Numbered from the stretch's first letter, positions 8,913 to 19,888 are shown. The stretch: 64,000 nucleotides of DNA from Aureimonas sp. AU22 (GCF_001463745.1 NZ_BBWJ01000026.1:62001-126000), one strand, 5' to 3'. Program-made: numbers and translations. The notes: a model not told the origin generated them from the sequence alone.

Positions 8913-11108
8913 TCAGGCGGCGCGGCGCGTGCCGACATGGGGGGGCAGCATCCTGCCCCGGGTCTCGCCGATCTCGAACTGCGCCACGAGCTCGCTCAAC
9001 TCGCCCGCCTCCACCCGCAGGGACTGGCTCGACGCGGCGGCCTCCTCCAGCATGGCGGCGTTCTGCTGGGTGATCTGGTCGATATGCGAGACGGCCGTGT
9101 TGATCTCTCGGATGCCGGTCGACTGCTCGGCCGCCCCGCGCGCGATCGCCGCGACCTTGGTGTCGATCTCCAGCACCTTGGCGGCGATGCCCTGCAGCGA
9201 GGTGCCCGCCCGCTCCACGTAGGTCACGCCGACCTCCACCTCGTGCGAGGCGTGGGCGATGAGGTCCTTGATCTCCTTGGCGGCTTCGGCCGAACGCTGC
9301 GCGAGGCCGCGCACTTCCTGCGCCACGACCGCGAACCCGCGTCCCGCCTCGCCGGCGCGCGCGGCCTCGACGCCGGCGTTCAGGGCGAGGAGGTTGGTCT
9401 GGAAGGTGATCTCGTCGATCACGCCGATGATCTTGGCGATCCGGGCCGAGGAATGCTCGATGGCGCGCATCGCCTCGATGGCCTGGCGCACCACCTCGTC
9501 GGAGGCCTGCGCCGCCTGGCAGGCGCTCTTCACCGTGGTGGTGGCGGAGGCGGCATGGCCGGCGCTCTCGTTGACGCGCACGGTGATGTCGGCGAGCGCG
9601 GCGGAGGTTTCCTCCAGGCTCGCCGCCTGGCCCTCGATCCGGCGCGCCATCTCCTGCGCCGCCGCGGTGATCTCGCCGGTTCCGCCGTCGATGCTGGCGA
9701 CCGCGCCTGCCACGGTGCGGATCGTGTCCTCAAGCTGGGAGACCGCCGTGTCGAAGTCGGCCGCGAGTTGGGCATAGGCGCCGCCGATGCGCCCCGACAG
9801 GCGGCACGTGAGATCGCCGGCGGAAAGGCGCGCGAGACCGGCGCCGATGAGGCTGACGACTTCGGCCTGCTCCGCCGCCGCGCGGCTGCGCTCCGCCTCG
9901 CCTTCGCGGCGGGCGGTCTCGGCATGGACCCGTTCCTGCGCGGCCACCGCTTCGGCCTGACGTCCGGACGCGAGTTCATGCCGGAAGCCTTCCAGCGCGA
10001 TGGCGAGCGCCCCCGCCTCGTCGCGGCTGCGCTGCCCTTCGATCGGCTTGGTGTAATCGCCGGCGCTGAGGGCCTGGACATCGTGGAGAAGCTGCTGCAT
10101 CGGCCGGCGCACGACGCGGTGCGAGGCCAGCGCAAGGGTTGCGAGCGCGATGAGGACGAGAAGCGCGCCGCCTCCGATGAGAAGCGTGAGCTCCTCGTTC
10201 ACCGGCCCCGCCACCACGGCCGCCGGCACGTCCACCAGCGTCGCCCAGGTCAGCTCGAAGCCGGGCACGGTGAAGGGCAGGACGACGCGGGTCGAGCCGT
10301 CCGGCAGAAGCCCCAGCACGCGCGGCTGGCCGTCGGCGACGGCCTTGGCGATTTCGCCCGCGCCGACGTCCTCGTAGGGTTTGGTGCGCATGGCGGCATC
10401 GGGCGCGACCAGCCAATTCTCGTCGCCCGTCACCAGGAGGGCCCGGCCGGTGCCGAAGGGCTTGAGGGCCGAGACGGTCGCCGCCAGCTCCTGCATGCCG
10501 ACGTCGATGCCGGCGACGCCGATCAACTGGCCGCCGGAGCGGACGGGAAAGGCCGCCGACGACATCAGGACGCCGGTTTCCGACAGGTAGGGCGCGGTGA
10601 GATAGCCGCGGCCGCGCGCCACCGGCTCCTTGTACCAGTCCGCCTCGTACTTGGCGCCAAAGGTGCTGTATTCCGCGGTGCCGTTCGCCGATCGGGTCCA
10701 GTAGGGGGTGAAGGCGCCGTCCTTGTTGGCGCCGACGCCTGCGGGATCGCTCACGCCGTCGATGCCGCCCGGCGCTTCCGCCATCCAGGAGCCGAAGAGG
10801 TTGGGATAGGTGCCGATCGCGGGTTTGAGCATGGCGACATAGGTCGCGCGGTCGCGCAGGCCCGCTTCGTGTGCCGCGCCGATCGCCCCGGCCAGCGCGT
10901 TGCCGACTGCCGTGGCCTGGCCGAGGCCGGTGCCGATCGTGTTGGCGACGGCGCGCGCTTCGGCCGTCGCCCGGTCGATCGCCATCGCCTCGATCCGCGC
11001 CGACGAGTCGGCGGAAACGAGCGTGATGGCACCGGCGAGGATCAGCGTGATGGCGCCGCCCGCCGCCAGGATCAGCTTCGCGGACAGGGAGCTGGCGATC
11101 GATGGCAT
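8913..11108 (-). CDS. Methyl-accepting chemotaxis protein with dCache-type sensor
   Basis: A 731-residue receptor. One transmembrane helix lies near residues 10-32, then a large periplasmic region to about residue 300 with dCache features (YxxPYLSETG, GVAGIDVGM), then a second helix near 305-325. A HAMP domain follows, then a coiled, Glu/Ala-rich linker, a second HAMP-like segment and the signalling domain with the hairpin tip [22 protein letters not shown]. The ligand is not predictable, although dCache receptors often bind small amines or organic acids. The ATG at 11108 has GAGGA six bases upstream. No other chemotaxis genes are in the window. Confidence 0.95.
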   Translation of the reverse strand: MPSIASSLSAKLILAAGGAITLILAGAITLVSADSSARIEAMAIDRATAEARAVANTIGTGLGQATAVGNALAGAIGAAHEAGLRDRATYVAMLKPAIGTYPNLFGSWMAEAPGGIDGVSDPAGVGANKDGAFTPYWTRSANGTAEYSTFGAKYEADWYKEPVARGRGYLTAPYLSETGVLMSSAAFPVRSGGQLIGVAGIDVGMQELAATVSALKPFGTGRALLVTGDENWLVAPDAAMRTKPYEDVGAGEIAKAVADGQPRVLGLLPDGSTRVVLPFTVPGFELTWATLVDVPAAVVAGPVNEELTLLIGGGALLVLIALATLALASHRVVRRPMQQLLHDVQALSAGDYTKPIEGQRSRDEAGALAIALEGFRHELASGRQAEAVAAQERVHAETARREGEAERSRAAAEQAEVVSLIGAGLARLSAGDLTCRLSGRIGGAYAQLAADFDTAVSQLEDTIRTVAGAVASIDGGTGEITAAAQEMARRIEGQAASLEETSAALADITVRVNESAGHAASATTTVKSACQAAQASDEVVRQAIEAMRAIEHSSARIAKIIGVIDEITFQTNLLALNAGVEAARAGEAGRGFAVVAQEVRGLAQRSAEAAKEIKDLIAHASHEVEVGVTYVERAGTSLQGIAAKVLEIDTKVAAIARGAAEQSTGIREINTAVSHIDQITQQNAAMLEEAAASSQSLRVEAGELSELVAQFEIGETRGRMLPPHVGTRRAA

Positions 11109-11240
11109 GGCGTCCTCGCAAGGGGAGACGGAGCAGAGCTGCCGCCATCTCTAGAGGCTTTCCGATAAGATTTCGTTGTTGCCCCTTGCGCCCGGCTCTC
11201 CTCCTTGCATCGCCGGTGGCGCCGAGCGATTCCACAACGG

Positions 11241-11276
11241 AAAAGGCCCCGGCGGGATGTCCCGCCGGGGCCTTTT
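11241..11276 (-). terminator. Rho-independent terminator downstream of dnaK
   Basis: A perfect 16-bp stem (11241-11256 with 11261-11276) and a 4-base loop, GC-rich with terminal A/T tracts on both sides. It sits 29 bp after the dnaK stop and 130 bp before the receptor start, so dnaK and the receptor gene are probably separate transcripts. Confidence 0.9.
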
Positions 11277-11304
11277 TGTTCGCGTCGCCCGAAGCGCCGG
11301 CCGA

Positions 11305-13230
<1,926 letters not shown>

Positions 13231-13357
13231 GTCGTGTCTCTCCTTGTTGAGCGTGAGGCCCGGACCCTCGATCGAGGCGTTCCGTCGGACCTCACCTGGG
13301 AATTCGGATTCCGGTTCGCCGAAGGGCTCGGATGAAGCCGTTCCGGCGGGCTGAGGG

Positions 13358-13388
13358 CTATATATGAATGGGTTTTCGGGCGCGCAAG
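13358..13388 (-). promoter_or_regulatory. RpoH-type heat-shock promoter of dnaK
   Basis: On the minus strand, CTTG (13388-13385) is followed after 18 bases by CATATATAG (13366-13358). This is close to the alphaproteobacterial RpoH pattern CTTG-N17/18-CYTATNTNNG, with one mismatch in the -10 (A for Y). It would give a dnaK leader of about 120 bases. The 325-bp region 13231-13555 otherwise holds only the divergent EcfG-type promoter. Confidence 0.65.
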
Positions 13389-13455
13389 ACGGCGCGCGCA
13401 CCGCGCATGCACGCGTCCGAAGGATCGACGGCTACGCGTGAAAGTGGCGAAATCG

Positions 13456-13480
13456 GGAACTCTCCCCGCCTCCGCCTGTT
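13456..13480 (+). promoter_or_regulatory. EcfG-type promoter of the stress operon
   Basis: GGAAC at 13456-13460 is followed after 16 bases by TGTT at 13477-13480, one base off the consensus GGAAC-N16/17-CGTT. Transcription would begin about 65 bases before the 24-codon gene. The operon content (holin-like, DUF3618 and low-complexity proteins) fits the general stress regulon. Confidence 0.6.
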
Positions 13481-13555
13481 GAGCCCCCAAGCGTCCGCTG
13501 GACGGGTTGTCGCAGCCCGCCGAGCGGCGGCACCCGTACGCAAGAGGGCCGTTTC

Positions 13556-13630
13556 ATGAACAGCATCATCTACCTCATCGGCTTGATCGTGGTCGTCCTG
13601 GCCATTCTGTCGTTCCTCGGCCTTAGGTAA
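13556..13630 (+). CDS. 24-residue hydrophobic small protein
   Basis: ATG at 13556 with AGAGGG about eight bases upstream, TAA at 13628-13630. The product is a single hydrophobic helix (MNSIIYLIGLIVVVLAILSF, then four residues), so most likely an inner-membrane micropeptide. It is the first gene after the EcfG-type promoter and ends 11 bp before the next gene, so it is probably the first member of the stress operon. Similar tiny proteins precede stress genes in other Rhizobiales as far as I recall. Its function is unknown. Confidence 0.7.
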   Translation: MNSIIYLIGLIVVVLAILSFLGLR

Positions 13631-13641
13631 GGAGCCAACCC

Positions 13642-14487
13642 ATGTCCGACACACCAAACCCGGGCGCCTCCGCGCGCTTCGACGACGACCGCAGGACGGT
13701 GGAAGGCGCCGCCCGCAACGAGGCGGACTCGGCGCGCGCGCAGGCCGGAAAGGCCGGCGAGACCGTGCGGCAGGAGGCTTCGAACCTCGCATCCAGCGCC
13801 AAGCAGAAGGCCTTCGAGGGCGTCGAGCAGGGCAAGTCGGCTGCGGCATCCAGCCTCTCCGACTTCACCGCCGCGATCCGGAAGGCGTCGGACGAGCTTG
13901 GCGAGCGTGACCAGTCCATGGCCGCCGGCCTCGCCCGTCAGGCGGCATCCGGGCTGGAGCAGGCCGCCGACGCCCTGAACGGGCAGAGTGTGCAGGAGAT
14001 TACCCGGTCCGTCAGCGACTTCGCCCGCCGCCAGCCGACCGCCTTCCTGGTGGGCGCCGCGCTCGCCGGCGTCGCGCTCGGACGCTTCGTTCGCGCCTCG
14101 AGCGACCATGCCGGCCCGCTCGGGGCCGACCACTCGCGTTCCGACCGCTACAACGACGACTGGCGTCGCGAGAACGTCGGGCCGCGCCACGGCGCCTCGT
14201 CCTTCTCGAACCGTTCCACGAGCCAGACCGAAGGGCCGAGCGGGCGTGGGAGTTCAACCGCCACCGATGCGGCGTTGAACCGATCCGGCGCGTCCGGCTC
14301 CACCGGCACGAGCGGTCTGTCCTCGACACCGTCCGCGGCCTCCTCGTCCCAGGCGGACGCGACGGGCTACCGGGCACCCAGCGCCTCGCCGCAGACGTCG
14401 GCGCTGAACCAGCCGGGCGTCTCGGGTTCCACCAACACGACCGGCCTGTCCGGCGCGTCGTCCACCAACACGGGAGAGCGCTCATGA
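13642..14487 (+). CDS. Stress-associated low-complexity protein with one membrane helix
   Basis: A 281-residue protein. Residues 1-125 form an Ala/Glu/Lys-rich amphipathic helical region resembling LEA or nutrient-deprivation-induced proteins. A single hydrophobic segment (TAFLVGAALAGVALGRFV) follows near residue 135-150, then a Ser/Thr/Gly-rich tail. The tail contains a near repeat: LNRSGASGSTGTSGLSS and later LNQPGVSGSTNTTGLSG. It is preceded by AAGGAG and overlaps the next gene by 4 bp (ATGA). Function is not known; the architecture and operon suggest envelope protection under stress. Confidence 0.8.
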   Translation: MSDTPNPGASARFDDDRRTVEGAARNEADSARAQAGKAGETVRQEASNLASSAKQKAFEGVEQGKSAAASSLSDFTAAIRKASDELGERDQSMAAGLARQAASGLEQAADALNGQSVQEITRSVSDFARRQPTAFLVGAALAGVALGRFVRASSDHAGPLGADHSRSDRYNDDWRRENVGPRHGASSFSNRSTSQTEGPSGRGSSTATDAALNRSGASGSTGTSGLSSTPSAASSSQADATGYRAPSASPQTSALNQPGVSGSTNTTGLSGASSTNTGERS

Positions 14488-14879
14488 GCGTCGATCCGCA
14501 ACCCGGCCGGTCCGTTCCCGACCTCCTGGGCGACCTTCTGCGCGAGACGACGGAGCTCTTCCGCACGGAAGGCAAGCTGATCCGGGCGGAGATTTCCGAC
14601 AAGATCACGCAGGTGCAGCTCGCCGGCGGTTCGCTGGTGGCCGGCGCGATCTGCCTCCTCGTCTCGCTCATCGTTCTCGCCGGCGCCCTCGTCGTAGCGC
14701 TCGGCAAGATCATGGACCCCGCTTGGGCCGCACTCCTCGTCGGCGTCGTGATCGCCGTCATCGGTGTGGTTCTCCTCGCCGCCGGCAAGAAAAGCCTTGA
14801 AGCCGTCAACCTCGCGCCCGAGCGCTCGCTCGCGCAGCTGCAGAAGGACGGGCAACTCGTGAAGGAGCAGACGCGATGA
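14484..14879 (+). CDS. Phage holin superfamily III-like (DUF1469) membrane protein
   Basis: A 131-residue protein with an amphipathic N-terminus (LLGDLLRETTELFRTEGKLI) and two adjacent transmembrane helices at about residues 48-70 and 76-98. This matches the putative actinobacterial holin-X / Phage_holin_3_6 family. These chromosomal proteins are not phage genes and are common in alphaproteobacterial general-stress operons next to DUF3618 proteins. Start and stop overlap both neighbours by 4 bp, so the three genes are translationally coupled. Confidence 0.85.
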   Translation: MSVDPQPGRSVPDLLGDLLRETTELFRTEGKLIRAEISDKITQVQLAGGSLVAGAICLLVSLIVLAGALVVALGKIMDPAWAALLVGVVIAVIGVVLLAAGKKSLEAVNLAPERSLAQLQKDGQLVKEQTR

Positions 14880-16015
14880 GCACGGAGACCGAACGTCTCG
14901 CCCGCGAGGCCGAGGAGCGCCGCTCCAGCCTCGACGCCACCCTGGAAAGCCTTAAGGGCAAGCTGTCGCCGGGCCAGATCGTCGACGAGGCGATGGGCTA
15001 CCTGCGCGAGGGGCAGGGCGCCGACATGGCGCGCACGCTCAACCGGCAGGTGCGCGACAACCCGCTCGCCCTCGGGCTGGTGGGCGCCGGCATCGCCTGG
15101 CTGATGCTCGGGCAGGGCGTGAAGGATGGAGCCCGCGACACCGGCCGCCGGCTTCGCGACCGCTACGACGACACGTTCGGCGATCGCGACGACCGCGACT
15201 GGAGCGCGTCCGACTGGTCCGACGACGATCGCGATAACCGGTTCGAAAGCTACAACAGCGGCTACGAGGCGAACCGCACGCGCGGCGTGACCTCGGGTCC
15301 ATATCCCAGCGCGAGCGGCAGCTCGTCGCTCGGCGCGAGCGGCAGCTCGTCGTTCGGCGCGAGCGGCAGCTCGTCGTCTTCCGGCATCGGCTCGACCCTG
15401 TCGGACGCGGCATCCTCGGCGCGCTCCGGCGCCTCGAATGCCGCCTCCTCGGTGGGCTCGGCCGCATCCGATGCGGCCAGTGCCGTCGGCGATGCCGCCC
15501 GCAGGGTCGGCGACACCCTGTCGGATGCCGCCTCGTCCGCTTCCGGCAGCGCCTCGCGCCTGTCGCACGACGCTCGCGACGCCGCCGCCCGTGCCCGAGA
15601 CGCGTCCTATCGCGGCGTTTCGCGTGCCGGCGATCAGGCCTCGTACTACGGTCGTCGCGCTCGCCGCACCTTCCTCGACACGTTGCAGGACGAGCCGCTG
15701 GTGCTCGGCGCCGTCGCGCTCGCCGTCGGCGCGGCGATCGGCGCGGCGCTGCCCTCCACGCGCACGGAGGACGAGTGGCTCGGCGAAACGCGCGACCGGC
15801 TGCGCGACGAGGCCGTCGGCTACGGCCGCGAGGCGATCGACAAGGCCGGCACCGTCGCGCAGAAGGCCTACCAGGCCGGCAGCGCCGAGGCCGAGGCCAA
15901 GGGGCTGAAGCCGGAAGGGGGCAGCGGCGAGACGATCGCCGAGAAGGTCTCTTCCGTGGCGCAGGCTGCCTACGGCACCGCCAAGGACGAAGCCAAGAAG
16001 GAAGGCCTCAGCTGA
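14876..16015 (+). CDS. DUF3618 domain-containing membrane-associated protein
   Basis: A 379-residue protein. The N-terminal DUF3618 region (AEERRSSLDATLESLKGKLSPGQIVDEAM) is followed by a hydrophobic segment NPLALGLVGAGIAWLMLG near residue 62-80. A long Ser/Ala/Gly-rich middle includes three tandem GASGSSS units, then a second hydrophobic segment PLVLGAVALAVGAAIGAALP. An Ala/Lys/Glu helical tail ends the protein. It is the last gene of the stress operon and is followed by a strong terminator. Function unknown. Confidence 0.85.
   Translation: MSTETERLAREAEERRSSLDATLESLKGKLSPGQIVDEAMGYLREGQGADMARTLNRQVRDNPLALGLVGAGIAWLMLGQGVKDGARDTGRRLRDRYDDTFGDRDDRDWSASDWSDDDRDNRFESYNSGYEANRTRGVTSGPYPSASGSSSLGASGSSSFGASGSSSSSGIGSTLSDAASSARSGASNAASSVGSAASDAASAVGDAARRVGDTLSDAASSASGSASRLSHDARDAAARARDASYRGVSRAGDQASYYGRRARRTFLDTLQDEPLVLGAVALAVGAAIGAALPSTRTEDEWLGETRDRLRDEAVGYGREAIDKAGTVAQKAYQAGSAEAEAKGLKPEGGSGETIAEKVSSVAQAAYGTAKDEAKKEGLS
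15311..15376 (+). repeat. Short in-frame tandem repeat, 24-bp period, about 2.75 copies
   Basis: The 18-base core GCGAGCGGCAGCTCGTCG occurs at 15311, 15335 and 15359, separated by nearly identical 6-base spacers. It encodes repeated GASGSSS(L/F) in the DUF3618 protein. The period is a multiple of three, so copy-number change would keep the frame. Confidence 0.9.
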
Positions 16016-16037
16016 GGCGACGCATTCCCGCGACATG

Positions 16038-16072
16038 AAAAGGCCGCCGGCAGGACCTGCCGGCGGCCTTTT
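16038..16072. terminator. Bidirectional terminator between the stress operon and PBP1A gene
   Basis: A 17-bp perfect inverted repeat (16038-16054 with 16056-16072) with A and T tracts at its ends, 22 bp after the DUF3618 stop and 15 bp from the end of the converging PBP1A gene. The innermost pairs must open to form the loop. Confidence 0.88.
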
Positions 16073-16087
16073 GCGTTTCAGCAGACC

Positions 16088-18724
16088 TCAGCCCCCGAAG
16101 AGGCCGCGGAACAGAGAGCGATCGCTCGCCCGTCCCCCCGGGGCCGGCCCCTCCAGGACCGCGTCGGGCGGCAGCTGGTCGGGCCTGACCGCGATCGCCG
16201 GTCCTTCCAGAACGGCATCGGGCGGCAGCTGGCGCCGGCCGACGGTGCGCGGCGGGCCGACGTCGGCGGGCGGGCGCATGCGGGCGGGCTCGCCGTAGTC
16301 GTATTCCGGTGGCGGGCCGCCATAGGCGTCGTCGCCGTAGGGATCGTCTCCGCGCGGTGGCGGGCGACGGGCGTATTCGGGCTCGGGCGGCAGGTCGCGG
16401 TAGCCCGGCGTGCGCCGATACTGCGGTTCGGGCTGGGGCTCGCCGCGCGCCGGGCGCTCGGCATAGCCGTCCTGTCCCGGCACGATGCCGCCGGGCGCTG
16501 CCATCGGCGGCAGGCTGCCGTCGTCGGCGCCCGGCATGCCCGGTGCGTCGGAACCCGGTCCCGGCAGCTCGTTGCTCTCGTAGACCGGGTTGCCGTCCGC
16601 ATCGTAGCCCATGATCCGGTCGCCGTAGCCCGACGCCATCGGCTGGTTGCCGGGCTCGCCGATGCGGTAGTCGCCGGGCAGGGGCATGGCTGGCAGTCCC
16701 TCGTGGGCCGCCGTCATGAACTCCTTCCAGGCGTCGGCCGGCAGGGAGCCGCCCGTCACCTGACGCATCGGCTTGCCGTTGTCGTTGCCGAGCCAGACGC
16801 CGGTGGTGAGATTGGCGGTGTAGCCGACGAACCAGGCGTCCTTGAAGTCCTGCGTCGTGCCGCTCTTGCCGGCGACCTGCCAGCCCTTCAGCGCCGCGCG
16901 CCGGCCCGTTCCGGAGGAGACGACACGCGTCATCATCGCGTTCATCATGCCCACGATGTCGGCGGTCACGATCACGGGCGGCACCGCGTCGTCGCGCTGG
17001 TAGAGCAGCTTGCCCGAGACCGTGGTCACCTTGTTAACGAGATGGGGCGTCGCCTGGTAGCCGCCGTTGGCAAACGTCGCGTAGGCGCCGGTCAGTTCGA
17101 GGAGCGAGACCTCCGAGGTGCCGAGCGCCAGCGACGCGTTGTCGACCAGCGGCGAGTTGATTCCCATGCGCTTGGCCGTCTCGATCACGGCGGCGGGACC
17201 GACCTGGGCGGTGAGCTGCGCGGCGATCGTGTTCAGCGAGCGCATCAGCGCGTCCGCCACCGTCACCGGGCCGCGGAAGCGGTTGTCGTAGTTCGAGGGC
17301 GACCAGTTGCCGATCTTGACCGGCGCGTCGTTCATCACCGTCTCCGGCCGGACGCCGTATTCCAGCGCCGTCTCGTACACGAAGGGCTTGAAGGCCGAGC
17401 CCGGCTGGCGCTTGGCGTCCACCGCGCGGTTGAACTGCGAGGAGGCGTAGTCGCGCCCGCCGACGATGGCGCGGATGGCGCCCGTGCCGTCGATCGAGAC
17501 GAGCGACCCTTGCGTCACGTTCTGGGTCGCCCGGTCGATCGTGTCGGCGATCGCCTTCTGCGCTTGTTTCTCGAGGGTGAGGTCGATCGTCGTCTCGACG
17601 ACGACGTCCTCCTTGATCTCGCCGCCGACGAGAAGCGGCAGATCGCGCATCACCATGTCGGCGGCGTAGTGCTCGGGACCGGTCCAGAAGCTGCGGGCCT
17701 TGGTGGGCTTGGAGGCGAGGGCGTCGTCGGCCTCGGCCTTGGTGATCTTGCCTTCCTCCAGCATCGCCTGGATGACGACGCCGGCGCGCGCGCGCGCGGC
17801 CTCCGGGTCGCGGGCCGGCGACAGGCGCGAGGGCGCCTTCAGGAGGCCGGCGAGCGTCGCCGACTCGATCAGCGTCAGCTCATCCGCGTTCTTGTCGAAA
17901 TAGCGCCGGGCGGCAGCCTGGACGCCGGTCGCGCCGGAGCCGAAGTAGACCCGGTTGAGGTACATCTCCAGGATCTGGTCCTTGGAGAACTTGGTCTCCA
18001 GCCAGAGCGCCAGGATCGCCTCCTGCACCTTGCGCTGCAGGGTCTGGTCGGGGGTCAGGAAGATGTTCTTGGCAAGCTGCTGGGTCAGCGTCGAGCCGCC
18101 CTGCACCGTGTCGCCGGCGGCGATGTTCTCGGAGAAGGCGCGCAAGATGCCGACGGGATCGACGCCCCAATGCGTGTAGAAGCGCCGGTCCTCGATCGCC
18201 ATGACCGCCTGCGGCACGTAAGGGGAAATCCGGTCGAGCGCGACCGCCTCCCCGCCCGTCGTGCCCCGGTCGGCCAGGAGCTCGCCCGAAACGGAGACGA
18301 TCTTGACGTTGGGCGGCCGGTCGGGGATCGCCCAGGCCTCCTGCGGCAGCTTGATCGCGAAGTAGCCGATGACACCGAGGCCCGCGATCCCGCCCCAGAA
18401 CAGGACCAGGAACGACAGGCGCACGAGGTGGCCGAGAAACGAGCGTCGGCGCCGCGGCCGTCCGAAGAAGCCGCGCCGGCCCCCGTCGTTGCCGCCGTTG
18501 TCGCCGCCGCCGGACCCGCCGTCCGAGCCGCGCCGGCCGCCGCGCTTGTCGGAGCCAAGGTCCCGGGCGCGGCGCGTCGCCTCGCCGTCGATCTGGCGGC
18601 CGCGCGGCGCGCGCGCGGCGCTCGCCACGGCCCGGTCGTCGGCCGAGATGCGGATCTCGTCGCCCTTGGCCTCCCGCCCGCCGAAGCTCGGCTCGATTCG
18701 CTCGCCCTTGCGCCTCGCGGCCAT
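16088..18724 (-). CDS. mrcA: Class A penicillin-binding protein 1A (transglycosylase/transpeptidase)
   Basis: An 878-residue bifunctional peptidoglycan synthase. A basic, Gly-rich cytoplasmic N-terminus precedes one transmembrane helix near 97-120. The glycosyltransferase domain carries EDRRFYTHWG and GGSTLTQQLAKN. The transpeptidase has the active Ser in GSAFKPF, SLN, and KSGTTQ as the KTG box. The last ~170 residues are a Pro/Gly/Asp-rich tail with the 11-residue unit LPPDAVLEGPA present twice. It polymerises and cross-links peptidoglycan in the periplasm. A CtrA-type box lies about 190 bp upstream. Confidence 0.95.
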   Translation of the reverse strand: MAARRKGERIEPSFGGREAKGDEIRISADDRAVASAARAPRGRQIDGEATRRARDLGSDKRGGRRGSDGGSGGGDNGGNDGGRRGFFGRPRRRRSFLGHLVRLSFLVLFWGGIAGLGVIGYFAIKLPQEAWAIPDRPPNVKIVSVSGELLADRGTTGGEAVALDRISPYVPQAVMAIEDRRFYTHWGVDPVGILRAFSENIAAGDTVQGGSTLTQQLAKNIFLTPDQTLQRKVQEAILALWLETKFSKDQILEMYLNRVYFGSGATGVQAAARRYFDKNADELTLIESATLAGLLKAPSRLSPARDPEAARARAGVVIQAMLEEGKITKAEADDALASKPTKARSFWTGPEHYAADMVMRDLPLLVGGEIKEDVVVETTIDLTLEKQAQKAIADTIDRATQNVTQGSLVSIDGTGAIRAIVGGRDYASSQFNRAVDAKRQPGSAFKPFVYETALEYGVRPETVMNDAPVKIGNWSPSNYDNRFRGPVTVADALMRSLNTIAAQLTAQVGPAAVIETAKRMGINSPLVDNASLALGTSEVSLLELTGAYATFANGGYQATPHLVNKVTTVSGKLLYQRDDAVPPVIVTADIVGMMNAMMTRVVSSGTGRRAALKGWQVAGKSGTTQDFKDAWFVGYTANLTTGVWLGNDNGKPMRQVTGGSLPADAWKEFMTAAHEGLPAMPLPGDYRIGEPGNQPMASGYGDRIMGYDADGNPVYESNELPGPGSDAPGMPGADDGSLPPMAAPGGIVPGQDGYAERPARGEPQPEPQYRRTPGYRDLPPEPEYARRPPPRGDDPYGDDAYGGPPPEYDYGEPARMRPPADVGPPRTVGRRQLPPDAVLEGPAIAVRPDQLPPDAVLEGPAPGGRASDRSLFRGLFGG

Positions 18725-18904
18725 CGCGACTGTCCCCTCGTCTTTCGAACGCCGGCCGCTGCCCGGCGCCGCTCGGCCCCGGATGCTGCCGGTTGCATGC
18801 GATCCATGGGACGGAGCGCCTGAACGCGCGCTGAACTTTCCAGCCGCGCACGGACCCGCCGACAGCCGTTCCCATGGTTGGCCGTGCAGACTAAATGCGG
18901 CGAT

Positions 18905-18919
18905 TTAACGGGGCGTTAA
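18905..18919. promoter_or_regulatory. CtrA-type binding box upstream of the PBP1A gene
   Basis: TTAA at 18905-18908, seven bases, TTAA at 18916-18919: an exact TTAA-N7-TTAA match to the consensus for the alphaproteobacterial cell-cycle regulator CtrA. A half-site TTAA lies nearby at 18937-18940. It sits in the 324-bp region 18725-19048, which has no gene. The site is about 180 bp before the PBP1A start. Binding is inferred from sequence only. Confidence 0.6.
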
Positions 18920-18992
18920 CGAAGGCTGACAGGGGGTTAAGGGCGAAGCGGACGCGGCGGGACGCGCCCCGGAGTCCGTCGCTAAGATGCCA

Positions 18993-19023
18993 AAAGGCCC
19001 CGCTCGCGAGCGAACGGGGCCTT
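18993..19023 (-). terminator. Terminator of the MipA/OmpV gene
   Basis: A 9-bp GC-rich stem (AAGGCCCCG with CGGGGCCTT) closes a 12-base loop that is itself palindromic, with TTTTGG downstream on the minus strand. It begins about 26 bp after the stop of the minus-strand outer-membrane protein gene. Confidence 0.8.
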
Positions 19024-19048
19024 CCGGATGCCGAAGGGCGGACGTCGA

Positions 19049-19888
19049 TCAGAACAGGTCGATCGAGAACCGCTTGGAGAGGCCGAAGCCCGCGAAGAAC
19101 TGGTCCTCCGAGCCGACCTTGACGATCGGCGAGTCGGCCGCGTCGCCCACCATGCGCTCGTAGGCGGCGTTGGCGTTCAGGAACCAGTCCGGGCGGAACT
19201 CGTAGCGCGCGGAGGCCGCGACGCCGACGGACTTGAAGCCGCCGTCCGCGTCGTAGGCGCCGAGGCGCCCGCCCGAGGCGATCGACTCGATCGGACGCAC
19301 CGAGAAATAGGTGCTCATGTAGTTGGAATCGGCAAAGGTCGTGCGCGGTCCGAGCTTGAACTCCCACTCCGCCGTCGGGCGGGAGATGAAGTCGAAACCG
19401 GCGCCGCCGACGAAGCCCTCGCCCTCGTTGAAGGCGTAGCGGCCCTCGCCGTAGATCTCGATGTTGAGCGTGTCGTAGACCGGGAACTCGTAGCCCGCGC
19501 GAAGGCCGAGCTGGTAGCTGCGCTCCAGCGGCAGCGTGCCGTCGAGCTCGCGGTACTTGTCGGCGTTGCGCTTGTCGATGAAGCGGAAGGACGGCGAGAT
19601 GCGCAGGCCGCCGCGCCGCTCGTCCGGCGAGCCGATGTCGAACAGGCCGGGAATGCTGAGGTACTGGAGGCCGACGATCGGGAAGCCCGACACGTCGTAG
19701 TCGTCCGAGCCTTCATAGGCGGGCTGCGTCGAGATGCCGGCGCCCAGCTCGATGATCAGGTCGGCATTGTTGACGATCGCCACTTCGCTCGTATCGACCG
19801 TGCCGTAGTCGGCGACGTCGGCGGCGAGAGCGGGCACTGCCAAGAGGGACGAGGCAGCCAGGAGGCCGGCGAGAAGACGATGCGACAT
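19049..19888 (-). CDS. MipA/OmpV family outer-membrane protein
   Basis: A 279-residue protein with a Sec signal peptide (MSHRLLAGLLAASSLLAVPALA, cleavage after ALA). The rest is alternating beta-strand sequence with the family pattern YEGSDDYDVSGFPIVG, and a terminal Phe (FSIDLF) as required for outer-membrane barrel insertion. E. coli MipA was described as a scaffold for MltA and PBP1B, and OmpV is an adhesin/porin-like barrel; the role here is unknown. The ATG at 19888 has GGAG seven to eight bases upstream. It is monocistronic with its own terminator and divergent from the tricarboxylate-binding gene. Confidence 0.9.
   Translation of the reverse strand: MSHRLLAGLLAASSLLAVPALAADVADYGTVDTSEVAIVNNADLIIELGAGISTQPAYEGSDDYDVSGFPIVGLQYLSIPGLFDIGSPDERRGGLRISPSFRFIDKRNADKYRELDGTLPLERSYQLGLRAGYEFPVYDTLNIEIYGEGRYAFNEGEGFVGGAGFDFISRPTAEWEFKLGPRTTFADSNYMSTYFSVRPIESIASGGRLGAYDADGGFKSVGVAASARYEFRPDWFLNANAAYERMVGDAADSPIVKVGSEDQFFAGFGLSKRFSIDLF

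Noticed and set aside
14484-14879. Prophage holin
   Set aside because: No lysin, tail or integrase genes nearby; this family is part of chromosomal stress operons.
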